DNA from: Oxalobacteraceae bacterium
GTDB taxonomy: Bacteria; Pseudomonadota; Gammaproteobacteria; Burkholderiales; Burkholderiaceae_D
Direction: 5' to 3'
Assembly (NCBI GenBank): GCA_025352145.1
Contig: JANXTY010000036.1
Location: 1-64,000, forward strand
DNA: 64,000 nucleotides
Part shown: one piece after another, positions 1 to 8,298 of the stretch
Layout of the letters: each line of letters opens with the position of its first letter
Numbering within the stretch: the stretch's first letter is position 1
The notes under the pieces: generated by a model
Database searches by the model: none
The model's input: only the letters and a program-made list of their open reading frames with translations
Told to the model about the DNA's origin: nothing
Translations under genes and position numbers: made by a program

Positions 1-2133
1 ACCGACTACACCCTCACCGGCTGGACAATGCGCGGCGCCATCCGCGAAGACGACAACGCCAAAGAGAATCCGGGCAGTGACGAACCGGGCGGCGTCTTCC
101 CGCGTGTGTTCGGTCATTTCTATGATCCGGTCAGTGATAGCGGCTTTTTCGGACTGGGGTCGGGCGCAAAGGACTGGGCGCTGAAAGACGGTGCGACCAG
201 CGGTTATCCGGGGAGTGGGCGCAGCAATATTTATAACATTGCCAATGCCCGCGAAGCGATGTGGCGGGCACTGACCGGCAAAACCAAAGACGGGGTAGAC
301 GCCACCCCTGGCAGTAACGGCGCTGCATCGGCAACCGAAGAAGTGCGCAAAGCGTACTGGGCCAGCACCTTTCGCATGCTGGGCGATCTTGTGCATCTGT
401 TACAAGACATGGCGCAACCGCAGCATACGCGCCTTGACGCGCACTCGGGCACTTATTGCGTGCCACGCCTGGGGTGCATTGGGGGACATGACAGTTTTTA
501 TGAAAAATATACGCAGGCGCGTACTTTAGGTACGGGTAATTTCACGCTCGATGAAGGACTTACTGACGTTACAACTCCAGGCGATCCCATCCCGTTTAAA
601 GCGCCCCCATTGACTTACGATGGCATTGCTGCGCTAAAGTTCAACAAGTATGCCGATTTTTTCAGTACCGGCAGCGGCGATGGCGGCAATGGCGCAGGCA
701 ACGGCCTGGCCAACTACAGCAACAGAGGTTTTTATACGGCAGGGACCAATATTGGGAGCGGTAGCTATGCTTCGCCCGATCCCCACGGATTAGGGCTCAC
801 CAATGCCACTTCTGCGCCCGGCGAACTGCTGGACATGAACGGTAAACCCCTGATGGGTTCCGTCACGTTTTCTGTCGGTGACGTGCGCGACAATATCAGC
901 GGTGCCCCTACCAGGGCCAGACTCAGTTCGTTCGGGTTGTTTGATCAGTTTCTGAAGAAAAAAACTCTGGGCTCATTTACGCTCAATTCTTACACATTTA
1001 CGCTCAATTCTTACAATTACGATGACCAGGCAAAGTTGTTGGTGCCGCGTGCGGTCGCTTATTCTGCCGGCATCATCGACTATTTTTTTAGAGGCGAACT
1101 GCAAATCAGTTTGCCCGAGGACGGCAGCGGCAACCAAATTTATAGCATCGTCGATCATGCAGTGGAAAATGCGAAGGATGTGCAAGGCTTTCGCATTGTC
1201 AAGATAGGCGTCGCCAATACCACTGCCGACATTCTTCCCTCGGACGGTTCTGGAGCGCAAGCGCAAAACATGACCGGCGGCAAACTCGTTGCCATCGCCA
1301 AATATCATCGCAACATATGCTACCTCCCCAACCTGACCCGTCGGTTCGGTTCGCCCGATATGGTGGGCCAGGATTACTGCCGTTGGGCCGAGGAAGATAT
1401 TGTTGTGTCGGAACCGGTGGATGCCTCAAGCCTGATCAGCAATGCACCGCCGAAAACGTTTACCTTTGACTTTAGCAAAAATCCGATACCGATCAATGCG
1501 ACCGATGTCTATCTCCAGGTCGTGTACCGAGGCAAGCTGGGACAGGAAGACGATGCGATTGCTGTTGGCACGAAGGATATTTCTGAACCGACATTCTATG
1601 CAATTGAAAACAATATGGATTTCCAGATTGCAACAATACCAGCGAATGATAGTGCGTTACCTATCGGAGTTTGGATTAATTATGTTCAATATGGGATTTC
1701 ATTTTCAACTAAAAAGAATACCTACGTCGCCAAAACCTCTGTTCTTGTTCCGGGGCAGTTCGCAAGGGTGGCGATCCTTACGGATCTGTCACCGGCGGTG
1801 CCGCTTGATCTGGTTTCATTTTTTGCTAACAGTGGTTCTACTAATGGAGAAATGAGCAAGTTCACCATCAATGAAATGTTTTCGGATGATATGCATTTGG
1901 CCCCCAATGTAACGCAACTGAAAGACAATAAACTGGAATCGACTCCTTTATTGCCTACCCGTTCAGGTTCAAACGATCGCATGATTACCGACTATGACAA
2001 TAATGGCGATTGTCCTGGCCCTGGCCCCAACCCTAAAACATGCATGATTGGTGTTCGAATATATGCCACGTTGAGCCGATACCCTCCAATTAGTCAGATA
2101 CCCCAACAGGTGATTCTCAACCTGGTACCTTAA
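1..2133 (+). CDS. Zinc phospholipase C-like secreted protein, 5'-truncated
   Basis: The reading frame is open from the first base, so the N-terminus, presumably with a signal peptide, lies outside the window. The first in-frame ATG at 28 is probably internal. Around residues 120-145 (counted from base 1) there is a helix reading LGDLVHLLQDMAQPQHTR, followed by a His in DAHS. The H-x6-P-x-H arrangement is typical of zinc-dependent phospholipase C/S1-P1-like metal hydrolases. Upstream, REDD and HFYDP match the family of bacterial hypothetical proteins built on this fold. The C-terminal 400 residues look like beta-rich extracellular modules that I do not recognise. Likely exported; substrate unknown. 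It is unrelated in sequence to the convergent fimV-like gene downstream. Confidence 0.6.
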   Translation, partial: TDYTLTGWTMRGAIREDDNAKENPGSDEPGGVFPRVFGHFYDPVSDSGFFGLGSGAKDWALKDGATSGYPGSGRSNIYNIANAREAMWRALTGKTKDGVDATPGSNGAASATEEVRKAYWASTFRMLGDLVHLLQDMAQPQHTRLDAHSGTYCVPRLGCIGGHDSFYEKYTQARTLGTGNFTLDEGLTDVTTPGDPIPFKAPPLTYDGIAALKFNKYADFFSTGSGDGGNGAGNGLANYSNRGFYTAGTNIGSGSYASPDPHGLGLTNATSAPGELLDMNGKPLMGSVTFSVGDVRDNISGAPTRARLSSFGLFDQFLKKKTLGSFTLNSYTFTLNSYNYDDQAKLLVPRAVAYSAGIIDYFFRGELQISLPEDGSGNQIYSIVDHAVENAKDVQGFRIVKIGVANTTADILPSDGSGAQAQNMTGGKLVAIAKYHRNICYLPNLTRRFGSPDMVGQDYCRWAEEDIVVSEPVDASSLISNAPPKTFTFDFSKNPIPINATDVYLQVVYRGKLGQEDDAIAVGTKDISEPTFYAIENNMDFQIATIPANDSALPIGVWINYVQYGISFSTKKNTYVAKTSVLVPGQFARVAILTDLSPAVPLDLVSFFANSGSTNGEMSKFTINEMFSDDMHLAPNVTQLKDNKLESTPLLPTRSGSNDRMITDYDNNGDCPGPGPNPKTCMIGVRIYATLSRYPPISQIPQQVILNLVP
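974..1015 (+). repeat. Perfect 21-bp tandem duplication inside the hydrolase gene
   Basis: The unit catttacgctcaattcttaca occurs twice back to back (974-994 and 995-1015). It keeps the frame and duplicates seven residues (FTLNSYT/FTLNSYN). Confidence 0.9.
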
Positions 2134-2294
2134 GGTTGAGGCTCATCTTGTGGGGGTAGATTACACTGTTTTTAACTCGGATTTTCCATTGGGATTAGTC
2201 CTAATGGAATCCGGGATTAAGCTGTTGGTTGTAGTGGTGGCTTTTGTAATGGCAGCGCTCATTTTTCTCGGCGATATTTTTATGGGCTTAAATT

Positions 2295-2495
2295 GTGTTC
2301 GCTTCACTACCCTGCGCGCCGACGATTACCAGTGCAACGGTGGGAGCAGGCACCGCAATACTGGTATTTTCCCCTCCGCTTAACACCCTCATTGTCTCCG
2401 CGACCAGTGTCAATGGCACCAGCAATTTCCCGGTTATTTTCCAGGTGGGAAATAAAGCTGCAGATACCGCCCCGTCTGCGGATCATAATCCTTGA
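2295..2495 (+). pseudogene. Possible fibronectin-III-like remnant in a gene-poor gap
   Basis: The gap 2134-2525 has no convincing complete gene. In one plus frame it encodes APTITSATVGAGTAILVFSPP, which resembles the first strands of bacterial fibronectin type III repeats (APTI.SAT.G.G.A.V.F.PP). The frame then degenerates and stops after about 45 more residues, and no start or ribosome binding site is seen. It could be a leftover of a larger surface protein. An imperfect hairpin (ccattggg/cctaatgg, about 2188-2209) lies between this and the upstream gene but has no T-run. Confidence 0.25.
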
Positions 2496-2525
2496 AGTAG
2501 TTGTAATGCAGTGGAACACTTACCA

Positions 2526-5500
2526 TCAAAATTTCAAGCGCAGGGCTTTCGCTTTCTCGACCTGTTCGGGTGAGCCGCCAACGATAATTTCTTGAATTAA
2601 TTCGTAGGCTCCTTCTCTGTCGCCTATGTCCTTGTAGGCTAAAACCAGGCCAAGTTTAATTTCCATCTCCGAGGCATGCGACGATACCGCGTCTTGGGAA
2701 TCCGGTTCAATATCCGTATCGAGTTCAAACACGGGAGGAGCATCCGAAGGAAGTGGACTGGCTTTTCCCTGCGTCGCATCAAACTGGGCCAGCGGCACGA
2801 TAGCAGGGGATGGGGTATCCGAAAAGGCGGCTGCAGTATCTGTTACAGGAGAGGGCGATTCTACCGCCTCCACACCCAAATCTAATTCAATCAATGAGTC
2901 AACCTGCACGTTCGCGTTAATGGCCTCTTCGGCCTCGGGCGCGCGTTTGCCAGAATTAATATCCCAAATATCGCTTTTTATTTTGGCGGGTGGTTGCGGC
3001 AATGGGGCAGTCGCTTTAAGTGCTGAATTGAGTGCTGGATTGAGCGCTGGATTGAGCGCTGGATTGAGTGCTGGATTGAGCGCTGGATTGAGGGGCCGCT
3101 GGCCGGGATTAATGGGCGTCTTCGGACCAGCTTCAGGGTGGCTGGCTTCTTCATTTCCTTGCACACCATCCCGAGGCAGGGTAAGAGGAGCAGGCATTAC
3201 CGCTACATCGGGCAGGCGAAAGTCTGCTCTATTCAATGGCTCCTTAATCTCAGCCGGGGAAAGCGGCAGTAGATTTTCCAGCCCGCCGTCAAGGGTACTT
3301 TCTGGCGGCAACGCTGTCGAAACAGGTTCGGCGATGGGTGGGGGTGAATTTTCTTTCCCTGGCAAAGCCTTGGAATACAGGGGATTGTTCGGATCGAGCA
3401 TGGCACCTAACTGCGCCGCTTGTGACCATTCCTCACCTAGTCCTTTCGTATTCTGTAACAGCTTGCTCGCCAACAATTTAAAAGAGTGTGCATCCTGCCG
3501 GGCGGCATAGATTTCGAGCAGTTTCAAACTCACCAGATGGCGCTGCGGTTGCAGGCGCAAGGCCTCTTTCAAAATTTCTTCCGCTTGTACATCGCGTCCA
3601 TAGGCAATATACACATCTGCTTCTGCGACTGGATCTACCTCATCGCTATAGGCCTGCGTTGACGCGGGCATAAAATTCGAATCAAAAACACTGATATACG
3701 TATCTGTACGCAAATCATCTTCTGTATCAAATAAAGAATTCCGATTTAAATCGGAAGATTCAAAAATGCTGCTGTCGACAAGCTTACGTGGGGTCTTGCG
3801 GCGAGTCATATTGAGCAGAAATTTTCCCATGCGGCCTGCTCGCCGCACAAACCAAGGCCGGGTTTGCAGCGGCGCATCGACGTCGCTATTGTCGTCAAGC
3901 GTATCCAGCATATTCTGCGCAGATTTTGATCTCAAAGCAGATGGGGAAACAATCTTGGACTGTGGCACCGCCTTGGCACTACGCTGATGCGCAGTAGCAG
4001 ACTTTGCCTTCCCGGACTTGGGCAAATTCACGTTAACGGGCTTGGATTTTTGATCAACGGCTGCGCGAGTCGCTGCACCCCCAGGTGTTGTTGCCTTCGC
4101 TTTTTGACGACCGCCCGGGGTGGAACGCTGTACTTCTCGGGATACCGATATCAGCAGCAAAATATCACGATAAACAGACAGATCGAAACCGGTTCGGGCA
4201 CCGTCGCGATTATCCTTTAGCAAGCCTTCCAACAATAAGTTAATGTCGTGATCGCTCCAAAGATCACAGATCTGTTTCAACAAATGAGGATAATTTTCCA
4301 AGCTCTGCATCGGACTCTTGGCTATATCCTCATCAAATTCCGGTATGGAGGCATTAAATAACCGTTCGAACCGTTGACGCAATGCGTCGTATTTTGTTCG
4401 ATTGCGCATGCTGCGGTAAATATCGAGCAAGAACAACCACGGCACTGGCGAATCTGGATGTTCTACACCGCTTTGAGGTTCAAGAATATCGAGCGCTCTT
4501 TGAGGTTCGCGGAGCGATAACCAAAACTCGGCTTCTTGCACAACGTCTGAGATTTCCTCAACGCGAAGAGACACCATTTTTTGGGGCCCTGGATCGAGCA
4601 TGCTGAAACGAGAATTTTCTAGATCGTCCAACCTATCCGCCTCACTCGCCTGAGACCCAGAACCAGCGCCAGGATGAGGTCTGGTGGTGTGATCTGAATC
4701 TTCTGTAGCAAGAGCCGCCCCTTCATCCTTTCTCACCCCACTCTTTATCTTGCTCTTGGCTCGATTGCGGCTGTACGTATCAGAGGTAGTTGAAAATTCG
4801 CTGTCGGAGGCATCCTCTTTGCCGGCCCGTCGCCCATGCTCCCACCAGCGGGGCGAATCGAAGGTATCGACCCTGCGCAAACGAGAGAGGAGCCAGGCAA
4901 TCGTTGCTATCGCCAAAAACAGCGCCCCCGCCAAACCTGTGATCCAGTCCGATGAGAAGGAATTTTTTCGCATCGCATCCAAGGCAAGCTGATTGTTTTT
5001 ATTCAAGCGGTTAATTTCTGCTATTTTCCCTCGCTGCGATTCCTGTTGTATTTTTTGAGCAAGCGCAATGGTCTCTTTAATCAGGACACTCGTACTTTCA
5101 ATATCCTCCTCATCCCTTAATAGCGCGGCAAAGCGACGTTGTGCTGCGCGTAGATCTTCACTTTTTTGAGGATCTGACTCCAGCCTCGGCGAGGATAAAT
5201 GCTTGGATAATTTAAGTGCGGCATCAACACTCTTCTGATTGTTCGACAACTTGAGCACATCTTGCGCCGATTTTGCGGCAGCGGTGTTGATCTCGGCCGT
5301 TGCGTTTGAAGGTATAGCCGCTTCAGGGGCAGGTCGATTATCTGCAGGGCGCGCCCTAGCCCGATCTATTTTTATGCGCTGTGCCAAGGGCGGCGTGGTA
5401 TTTTCCGATCCTACGGTTTGTGACATCAATGCTGTTGCATTGGCGCTTTTATCATCATTACTGACGGGATAATTGCTTACCGCCGATGTCAAGGATGAAA

Positions 5501-5900
5501 GCGCTTCCCCCGACACCACGGACGTGGGCGGGTCGAGCAAGATTTGATATGCTCGGTGGATCGGTGAAACACAGCCGACCTCTACATCGACAATGACTGC
5601 GGGTTCGTTAATAGCATCACGGGAAGAAAGAAAGATGGCCCCAACCTGCCCGTCCTTTCGAACCTCCACCTGCGCTACGCCAAGGGGGAAGCCATCCGCA
5701 GACTGCAGTCGAACTTTGACACATCGGGCGTTCAGCTCTTCGTCTGCACCGAGTAATAATGCAATGCTCGCACGCAGCGGCTGGCCAAATACCGACTTCA
5801 CATAAATCTGCCCCAATCCCACAGAATAGACAAAGGGCGCGCACATTAACAGCACGGCGAGCGTGATCAGGCGTAGGGGAGACAATCGCGTTTGGCACAT
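2526..5900 (-). CDS. fimV: FimV/HubP-like polar landmark protein
   Basis: 1124 residues. A signal peptide (about residues 1-26, ending near YSVG) precedes the conserved FimV N-terminal module (LGQIYVKSVFGQPLRASIALL). A coiled-coil stretch follows (about 245-310), then one membrane span (WITGLAGALFLAIATIAWLL, about 318-338), and a long acidic cytoplasmic part with TPR-like helices and a linker. The C-terminus has the FimV-type helical motif (EMEIKLGLVLAYKDIGDREGAYELI). No LysM motif is obvious. In this family such proteins place type IV pilus and flagellar machinery at the pole. Its position just downstream of mshN suggests service to the MSHA pilus. ATG 5900 has no clear Shine-Dalgarno sequence. 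An in-frame 12-bp repeat array lies near residues 937-960. Confidence 0.85.
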   Translation of the reverse strand: MCQTRLSPLRLITLAVLLMCAPFVYSVGLGQIYVKSVFGQPLRASIALLLGADEELNARCVKVRLQSADGFPLGVAQVEVRKDGQVGAIFLSSRDAINEPAVIVDVEVGCVSPIHRAYQILLDPPTSVVSGEALSSLTSAVSNYPVSNDDKSANATALMSQTVGSENTTPPLAQRIKIDRARARPADNRPAPEAAIPSNATAEINTAAAKSAQDVLKLSNNQKSVDAALKLSKHLSSPRLESDPQKSEDLRAAQRRFAALLRDEEDIESTSVLIKETIALAQKIQQESQRGKIAEINRLNKNNQLALDAMRKNSFSSDWITGLAGALFLAIATIAWLLSRLRRVDTFDSPRWWEHGRRAGKEDASDSEFSTTSDTYSRNRAKSKIKSGVRKDEGAALATEDSDHTTRPHPGAGSGSQASEADRLDDLENSRFSMLDPGPQKMVSLRVEEISDVVQEAEFWLSLREPQRALDILEPQSGVEHPDSPVPWLFLLDIYRSMRNRTKYDALRQRFERLFNASIPEFDEDIAKSPMQSLENYPHLLKQICDLWSDHDINLLLEGLLKDNRDGARTGFDLSVYRDILLLISVSREVQRSTPGGRQKAKATTPGGAATRAAVDQKSKPVNVNLPKSGKAKSATAHQRSAKAVPQSKIVSPSALRSKSAQNMLDTLDDNSDVDAPLQTRPWFVRRAGRMGKFLLNMTRRKTPRKLVDSSIFESSDLNRNSLFDTEDDLRTDTYISVFDSNFMPASTQAYSDEVDPVAEADVYIAYGRDVQAEEILKEALRLQPQRHLVSLKLLEIYAARQDAHSFKLLASKLLQNTKGLGEEWSQAAQLGAMLDPNNPLYSKALPGKENSPPPIAEPVSTALPPESTLDGGLENLLPLSPAEIKEPLNRADFRLPDVAVMPAPLTLPRDGVQGNEEASHPEAGPKTPINPGQRPLNPALNPALNPALNPALNPALNSALKATAPLPQPPAKIKSDIWDINSGKRAPEAEEAINANVQVDSLIELDLGVEAVESPSPVTDTAAAFSDTPSPAIVPLAQFDATQGKASPLPSDAPPVFELDTDIEPDSQDAVSSHASEMEIKLGLVLAYKDIGDREGAYELIQEIIVGGSPEQVEKAKALRLKF
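3021..3092. repeat. Six 12-bp tandem repeats in fimV
   Basis: Six consecutive units of [tc]gctg[ga]attgag run from 3021 to 3092 (3021, 3033, 3045, 3057, 3069, 3081). On the minus strand they encode an LNPA-type repeat (ending LNSALKA) in the Pro-rich linker. Units differ only at two positions, so the array is young and could vary in copy number. Confidence 0.95.
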
Positions 5901-6110
5901 GTTTTTTATTAATTTCTATGCTTACAAGTACATGCAAATACCGATTAATAAATTTTTATAGTATCTGGGCAGATGCCAATAAACTGGTTTGGGTTATTCC
6001 TCTAATGGATTTTTTCTTGATAATTTTTATGGCCAATCATACCCGCAGAGAATTCTTAAATGATACCCGAAGCATATAGGGAAAAATCGCTTCTGCGACA
6101 AATCTTATCT

Positions 6111-6214
6111 GATGTTACGCAGAGCTTGGCAAAAGTTTTATTCTTGGTTGTAGCTGGCACCACGGCCAACCCGTCGTACTCACAACTCCAAGCTCTGCGC
6201 GCTGCGCAACATTA
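6111..6214. repeat. Small inverted-repeat (MITE-like) element, copy 1
   Basis: This lies in the gap between mshN and fimV (5901-6232), which otherwise shows no gene. The ends are imperfect inverted repeats: gatgttacgcag(agcttgg) on the left and (ccaagctct)gcgcgctgcgcaacatta on the right. The centre, about 6155-6192 (ggcaccacggccaacccg and onward), matches copy 2 at about 13058-13095 at about 33 of 38 positions. No protein is encoded. It is either a non-autonomous mobile element or a structured intergenic repeat. Confidence 0.6.
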
Positions 6215-6232
6215 GGGCTTATTTTTAGAACG

Positions 6233-7312
6233 TCAATGCGGTAATTGACTAAGACGCTGATCCACAAATGCCTGCAAGGTTTCCGATAATGTGTTGGTCG
6301 CTTTGGCGCGGACAAATGCCTCCTGCGCCTGAGCAGACTGATTCTCTGCCTGCAAAGAAATCCCCAAACCCATCCACCAAATACCGCTCTGCGGACTCTT
6401 ACGCAAGGCCGTCGAATAAGATTCAATCGCCTCTTTGTGGCGTCCCTGACGTTGATACAACGCAGCAAGAAATGCCTGATAATCAGGCCGATCTGCGGCC
6501 CAGGATAAAGAATGCTGCAATGTATCAATCGCTGACGGAACGTCTCCTCTTTCCACCTTCAAACGCGCCAGAATCATTGCCATGCCTGACTGATTCGGCT
6601 CTAAATTCAATCCCTCCTGCAATTTCCGCATCGCCTCATCCTGGCGCTTTCCATCCAATAATATCCCGACCAACACTTGCCGTGCGGCGCGATGACGAGG
6701 GTCCAGTTGCAAGGCGATTTCAAGCTCACTTACGCTTTCATCTAATCTATCCTGTTGCTGGAGCAATACTGCCTTCCGATAGGCGTTCTCCGCGCGCTGC
6801 TGGGCGTTTAACTCTTTGACCTGCTTCGTTATGGTTACAGGTATTTCTGCATCGGACGCAATGGGGGCGATGCCTAAGCCCGTGTTTGGCGGGGTCACTA
6901 TTTTGCGCATTTCAGCAGGTTCAGTTAATTTTTTGGCGACGATCAGCCTGGTGCCCGATGGTTCCAACTGACTCGTGGGGGGGGCGTCCTTGATGGTGAT
7001 CGGTGGTCCGAGTAACGTGTGATCAGTTGCCACGGATGGACGTGTGTTCTCCAATACAGGGGATAGCTTTAAAGAAAGGGCCAGCACATCCGGTGGCAAA
7101 AGAGGGGCTTCGCCAGGCGACTTTTTCGTCACGTACCATTGCCATGCAAAAAACCCGAAAAAAATCACCGCTATCAAAGATAATAACCAGCGCAACACGG
7201 GATCCCGAACACGGGGCGCCACAGCCCTGACCTGCCCTTGCATGGCATGAGTGGCAGCACCCTCGGAACTGCGCTTATCGAGGTCCTGCAGCATTCGATT
7301 AATCAAGCTCAT
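6233..7312 (-). CDS. mshN: MSHA biogenesis protein MshN (TPR)
   Basis: 359 residues. It begins with the typical MshN opening MSLINRMLQDLDKRS, followed by a single membrane span (about 41-58, LLSLIAVIFFGFFAWQW). A linker leads to a periplasmic TPR array from about residue 165 (AYRKAVLLQQQDRLDESVSELEIAL, then ALYQRQGRHKEAIESYSTAL). In Vibrio-type MSHA systems MshN is a bitopic TPR protein needed for pilus assembly. The start is separated from the mshM stop by only 6 bp, so the two are co-transcribed. The interval carries a 10-bp tandem duplication (ctcatttata, 7309-7328). Confidence 0.88.
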   Translation of the reverse strand: MSLINRMLQDLDKRSSEGAATHAMQGQVRAVAPRVRDPVLRWLLSLIAVIFFGFFAWQWYVTKKSPGEAPLLPPDVLALSLKLSPVLENTRPSVATDHTLLGPPITIKDAPPTSQLEPSGTRLIVAKKLTEPAEMRKIVTPPNTGLGIAPIASDAEIPVTITKQVKELNAQQRAENAYRKAVLLQQQDRLDESVSELEIALQLDPRHRAARQVLVGILLDGKRQDEAMRKLQEGLNLEPNQSGMAMILARLKVERGDVPSAIDTLQHSLSWAADRPDYQAFLAALYQRQGRHKEAIESYSTALRKSPQSGIWWMGLGISLQAENQSAQAQEAFVRAKATNTLSETLQAFVDQRLSQLPH

Positions 7313-7318
7313 TTATAC

Positions 7319-8209
7319 TCATTTATAGTAAACCCATCCTAATCCTATACATGCGGCAAGCGGAAGCAGCGCTCTCCACCATCTTGACGTCCATCGGTTT
7401 TTGGCCGCTACGGTATCTTTCACTGCGGCCACGACGTGCGCTCCCCGTACTTGTTGCGCACCTTCGCCGTAAGCAAGCATCAGCGCCTTGTGAGCCAAAA
7501 TATTGACTAGTCTCGGAATACCGCCACTGCCCGCATACAGCGCATTAATGGCATCGCCACTAAACAGTCGGGCGCCACCAAATCCGGCGATATTGAGGCG
7601 ATGGGAAATATAAAAGGAGACATCATCCTTGCTCAAGGGGCCGAGATGGTAATGGAAGGAAATGCGTTGTTTAAGCTGCCGGATTTCATCCAGATCCAGC
7701 TTGCGATTCAACTCGGGCTGACCGAACAAGACAATCTGCAATAATTTTCGCTTCTCGGTTTCCAGATTGGTCAACAAGCGCAACGCCTCCAGACTCTCCA
7801 AAGGTAAGGCTTGCGCCTCATCCAAACACAACAAGGGTTTCTTGCCTTGTTGCGCCAGGTCCACCAGGCGCTGGTTAATTGATTTTAAGAGCTGATGCTG
7901 GTCGACATCTTTGTCCAAGGATATTTCAAGTTCATCGGCCAGCGCCAGCATTAAGGTACGCGGCTCCAGAAATGGATTGGGGATGTAGGCAGTCACAAAA
8001 CTACTGTCCAGCGTCGCCATGAATTTACGGCACAGCAGTGTTTTTCCAGTGCCGACTTCACCGGTAATTTTGATGAAGCCTTCGCCATTTTGCGCAGCAA
8101 TCAACAACGTATTGAGCGCTTCTTGAGAATTAGTACAGGCGAAAAAAAAACTCGTGTCAGGGGTGATGCCAAAAGGAGATTCACGTAGACCAAAGTGAGC
8201 TTTATACAT
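7319..8209 (-). CDS. mshM: MSHA biogenesis ATPase MshM (ExeA family)
   Basis: 296 residues. The N-terminal signature MYKAHFGLRESPFGITPD is shared by ExeA/MshM proteins. The AAA core has Walker A GEVGTGKT (about 50-57) and Walker B LLCLDEAQA (about 125-133). A helical region follows, and one hydrophobic span closes the protein (WWRALLPLAACIGLGWVYY). ExeA relatives help insert the secretin or remodel peptidoglycan. The stop lies 6 bp before mshN and the start about 90 bp after mshL. A paralogue with an extra SPOR-like domain occurs at 25711-27237. Confidence 0.9.
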   Translation of the reverse strand: MYKAHFGLRESPFGITPDTSFFFACTNSQEALNTLLIAAQNGEGFIKITGEVGTGKTLLCRKFMATLDSSFVTAYIPNPFLEPRTLMLALADELEISLDKDVDQHQLLKSINQRLVDLAQQGKKPLLCLDEAQALPLESLEALRLLTNLETEKRKLLQIVLFGQPELNRKLDLDEIRQLKQRISFHYHLGPLSKDDVSFYISHRLNIAGFGGARLFSGDAINALYAGSGGIPRLVNILAHKALMLAYGEGAQQVRGAHVVAAVKDTVAAKNRWTSRWWRALLPLAACIGLGWVYYK

Positions 8210-8254
8210 GCCTGGTTTATGCCTGGTTAGCCTTGCTACATGCTTGCTACATGC
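8208..8254. repeat. Two adjacent 11-bp tandem duplications in the mshL-mshM gap
   Basis: The block atgcctggttt/atgcctggtta (8208-8229) is followed four bases later by ttgctacatgc twice (8233-8254). They occupy the leader just upstream of the mshM start on the minus strand. Confidence 0.85.
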
Positions 8255-8298
8255 TGGGTGTTGGCTGCGTATGCCCTTGATACGCGCTTCATCTCTAC

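Noticed and set aside
3021-3092. CRISPR-like repetition
   Set aside because: 12-bp units with no spacers, inside a coding region; it is a coding tandem repeat.
2920-3510. Plus-strand 196-codon open frame
   Set aside because: Antisense to fimV; its repeats (LSAG) merely mirror the 12-bp array.
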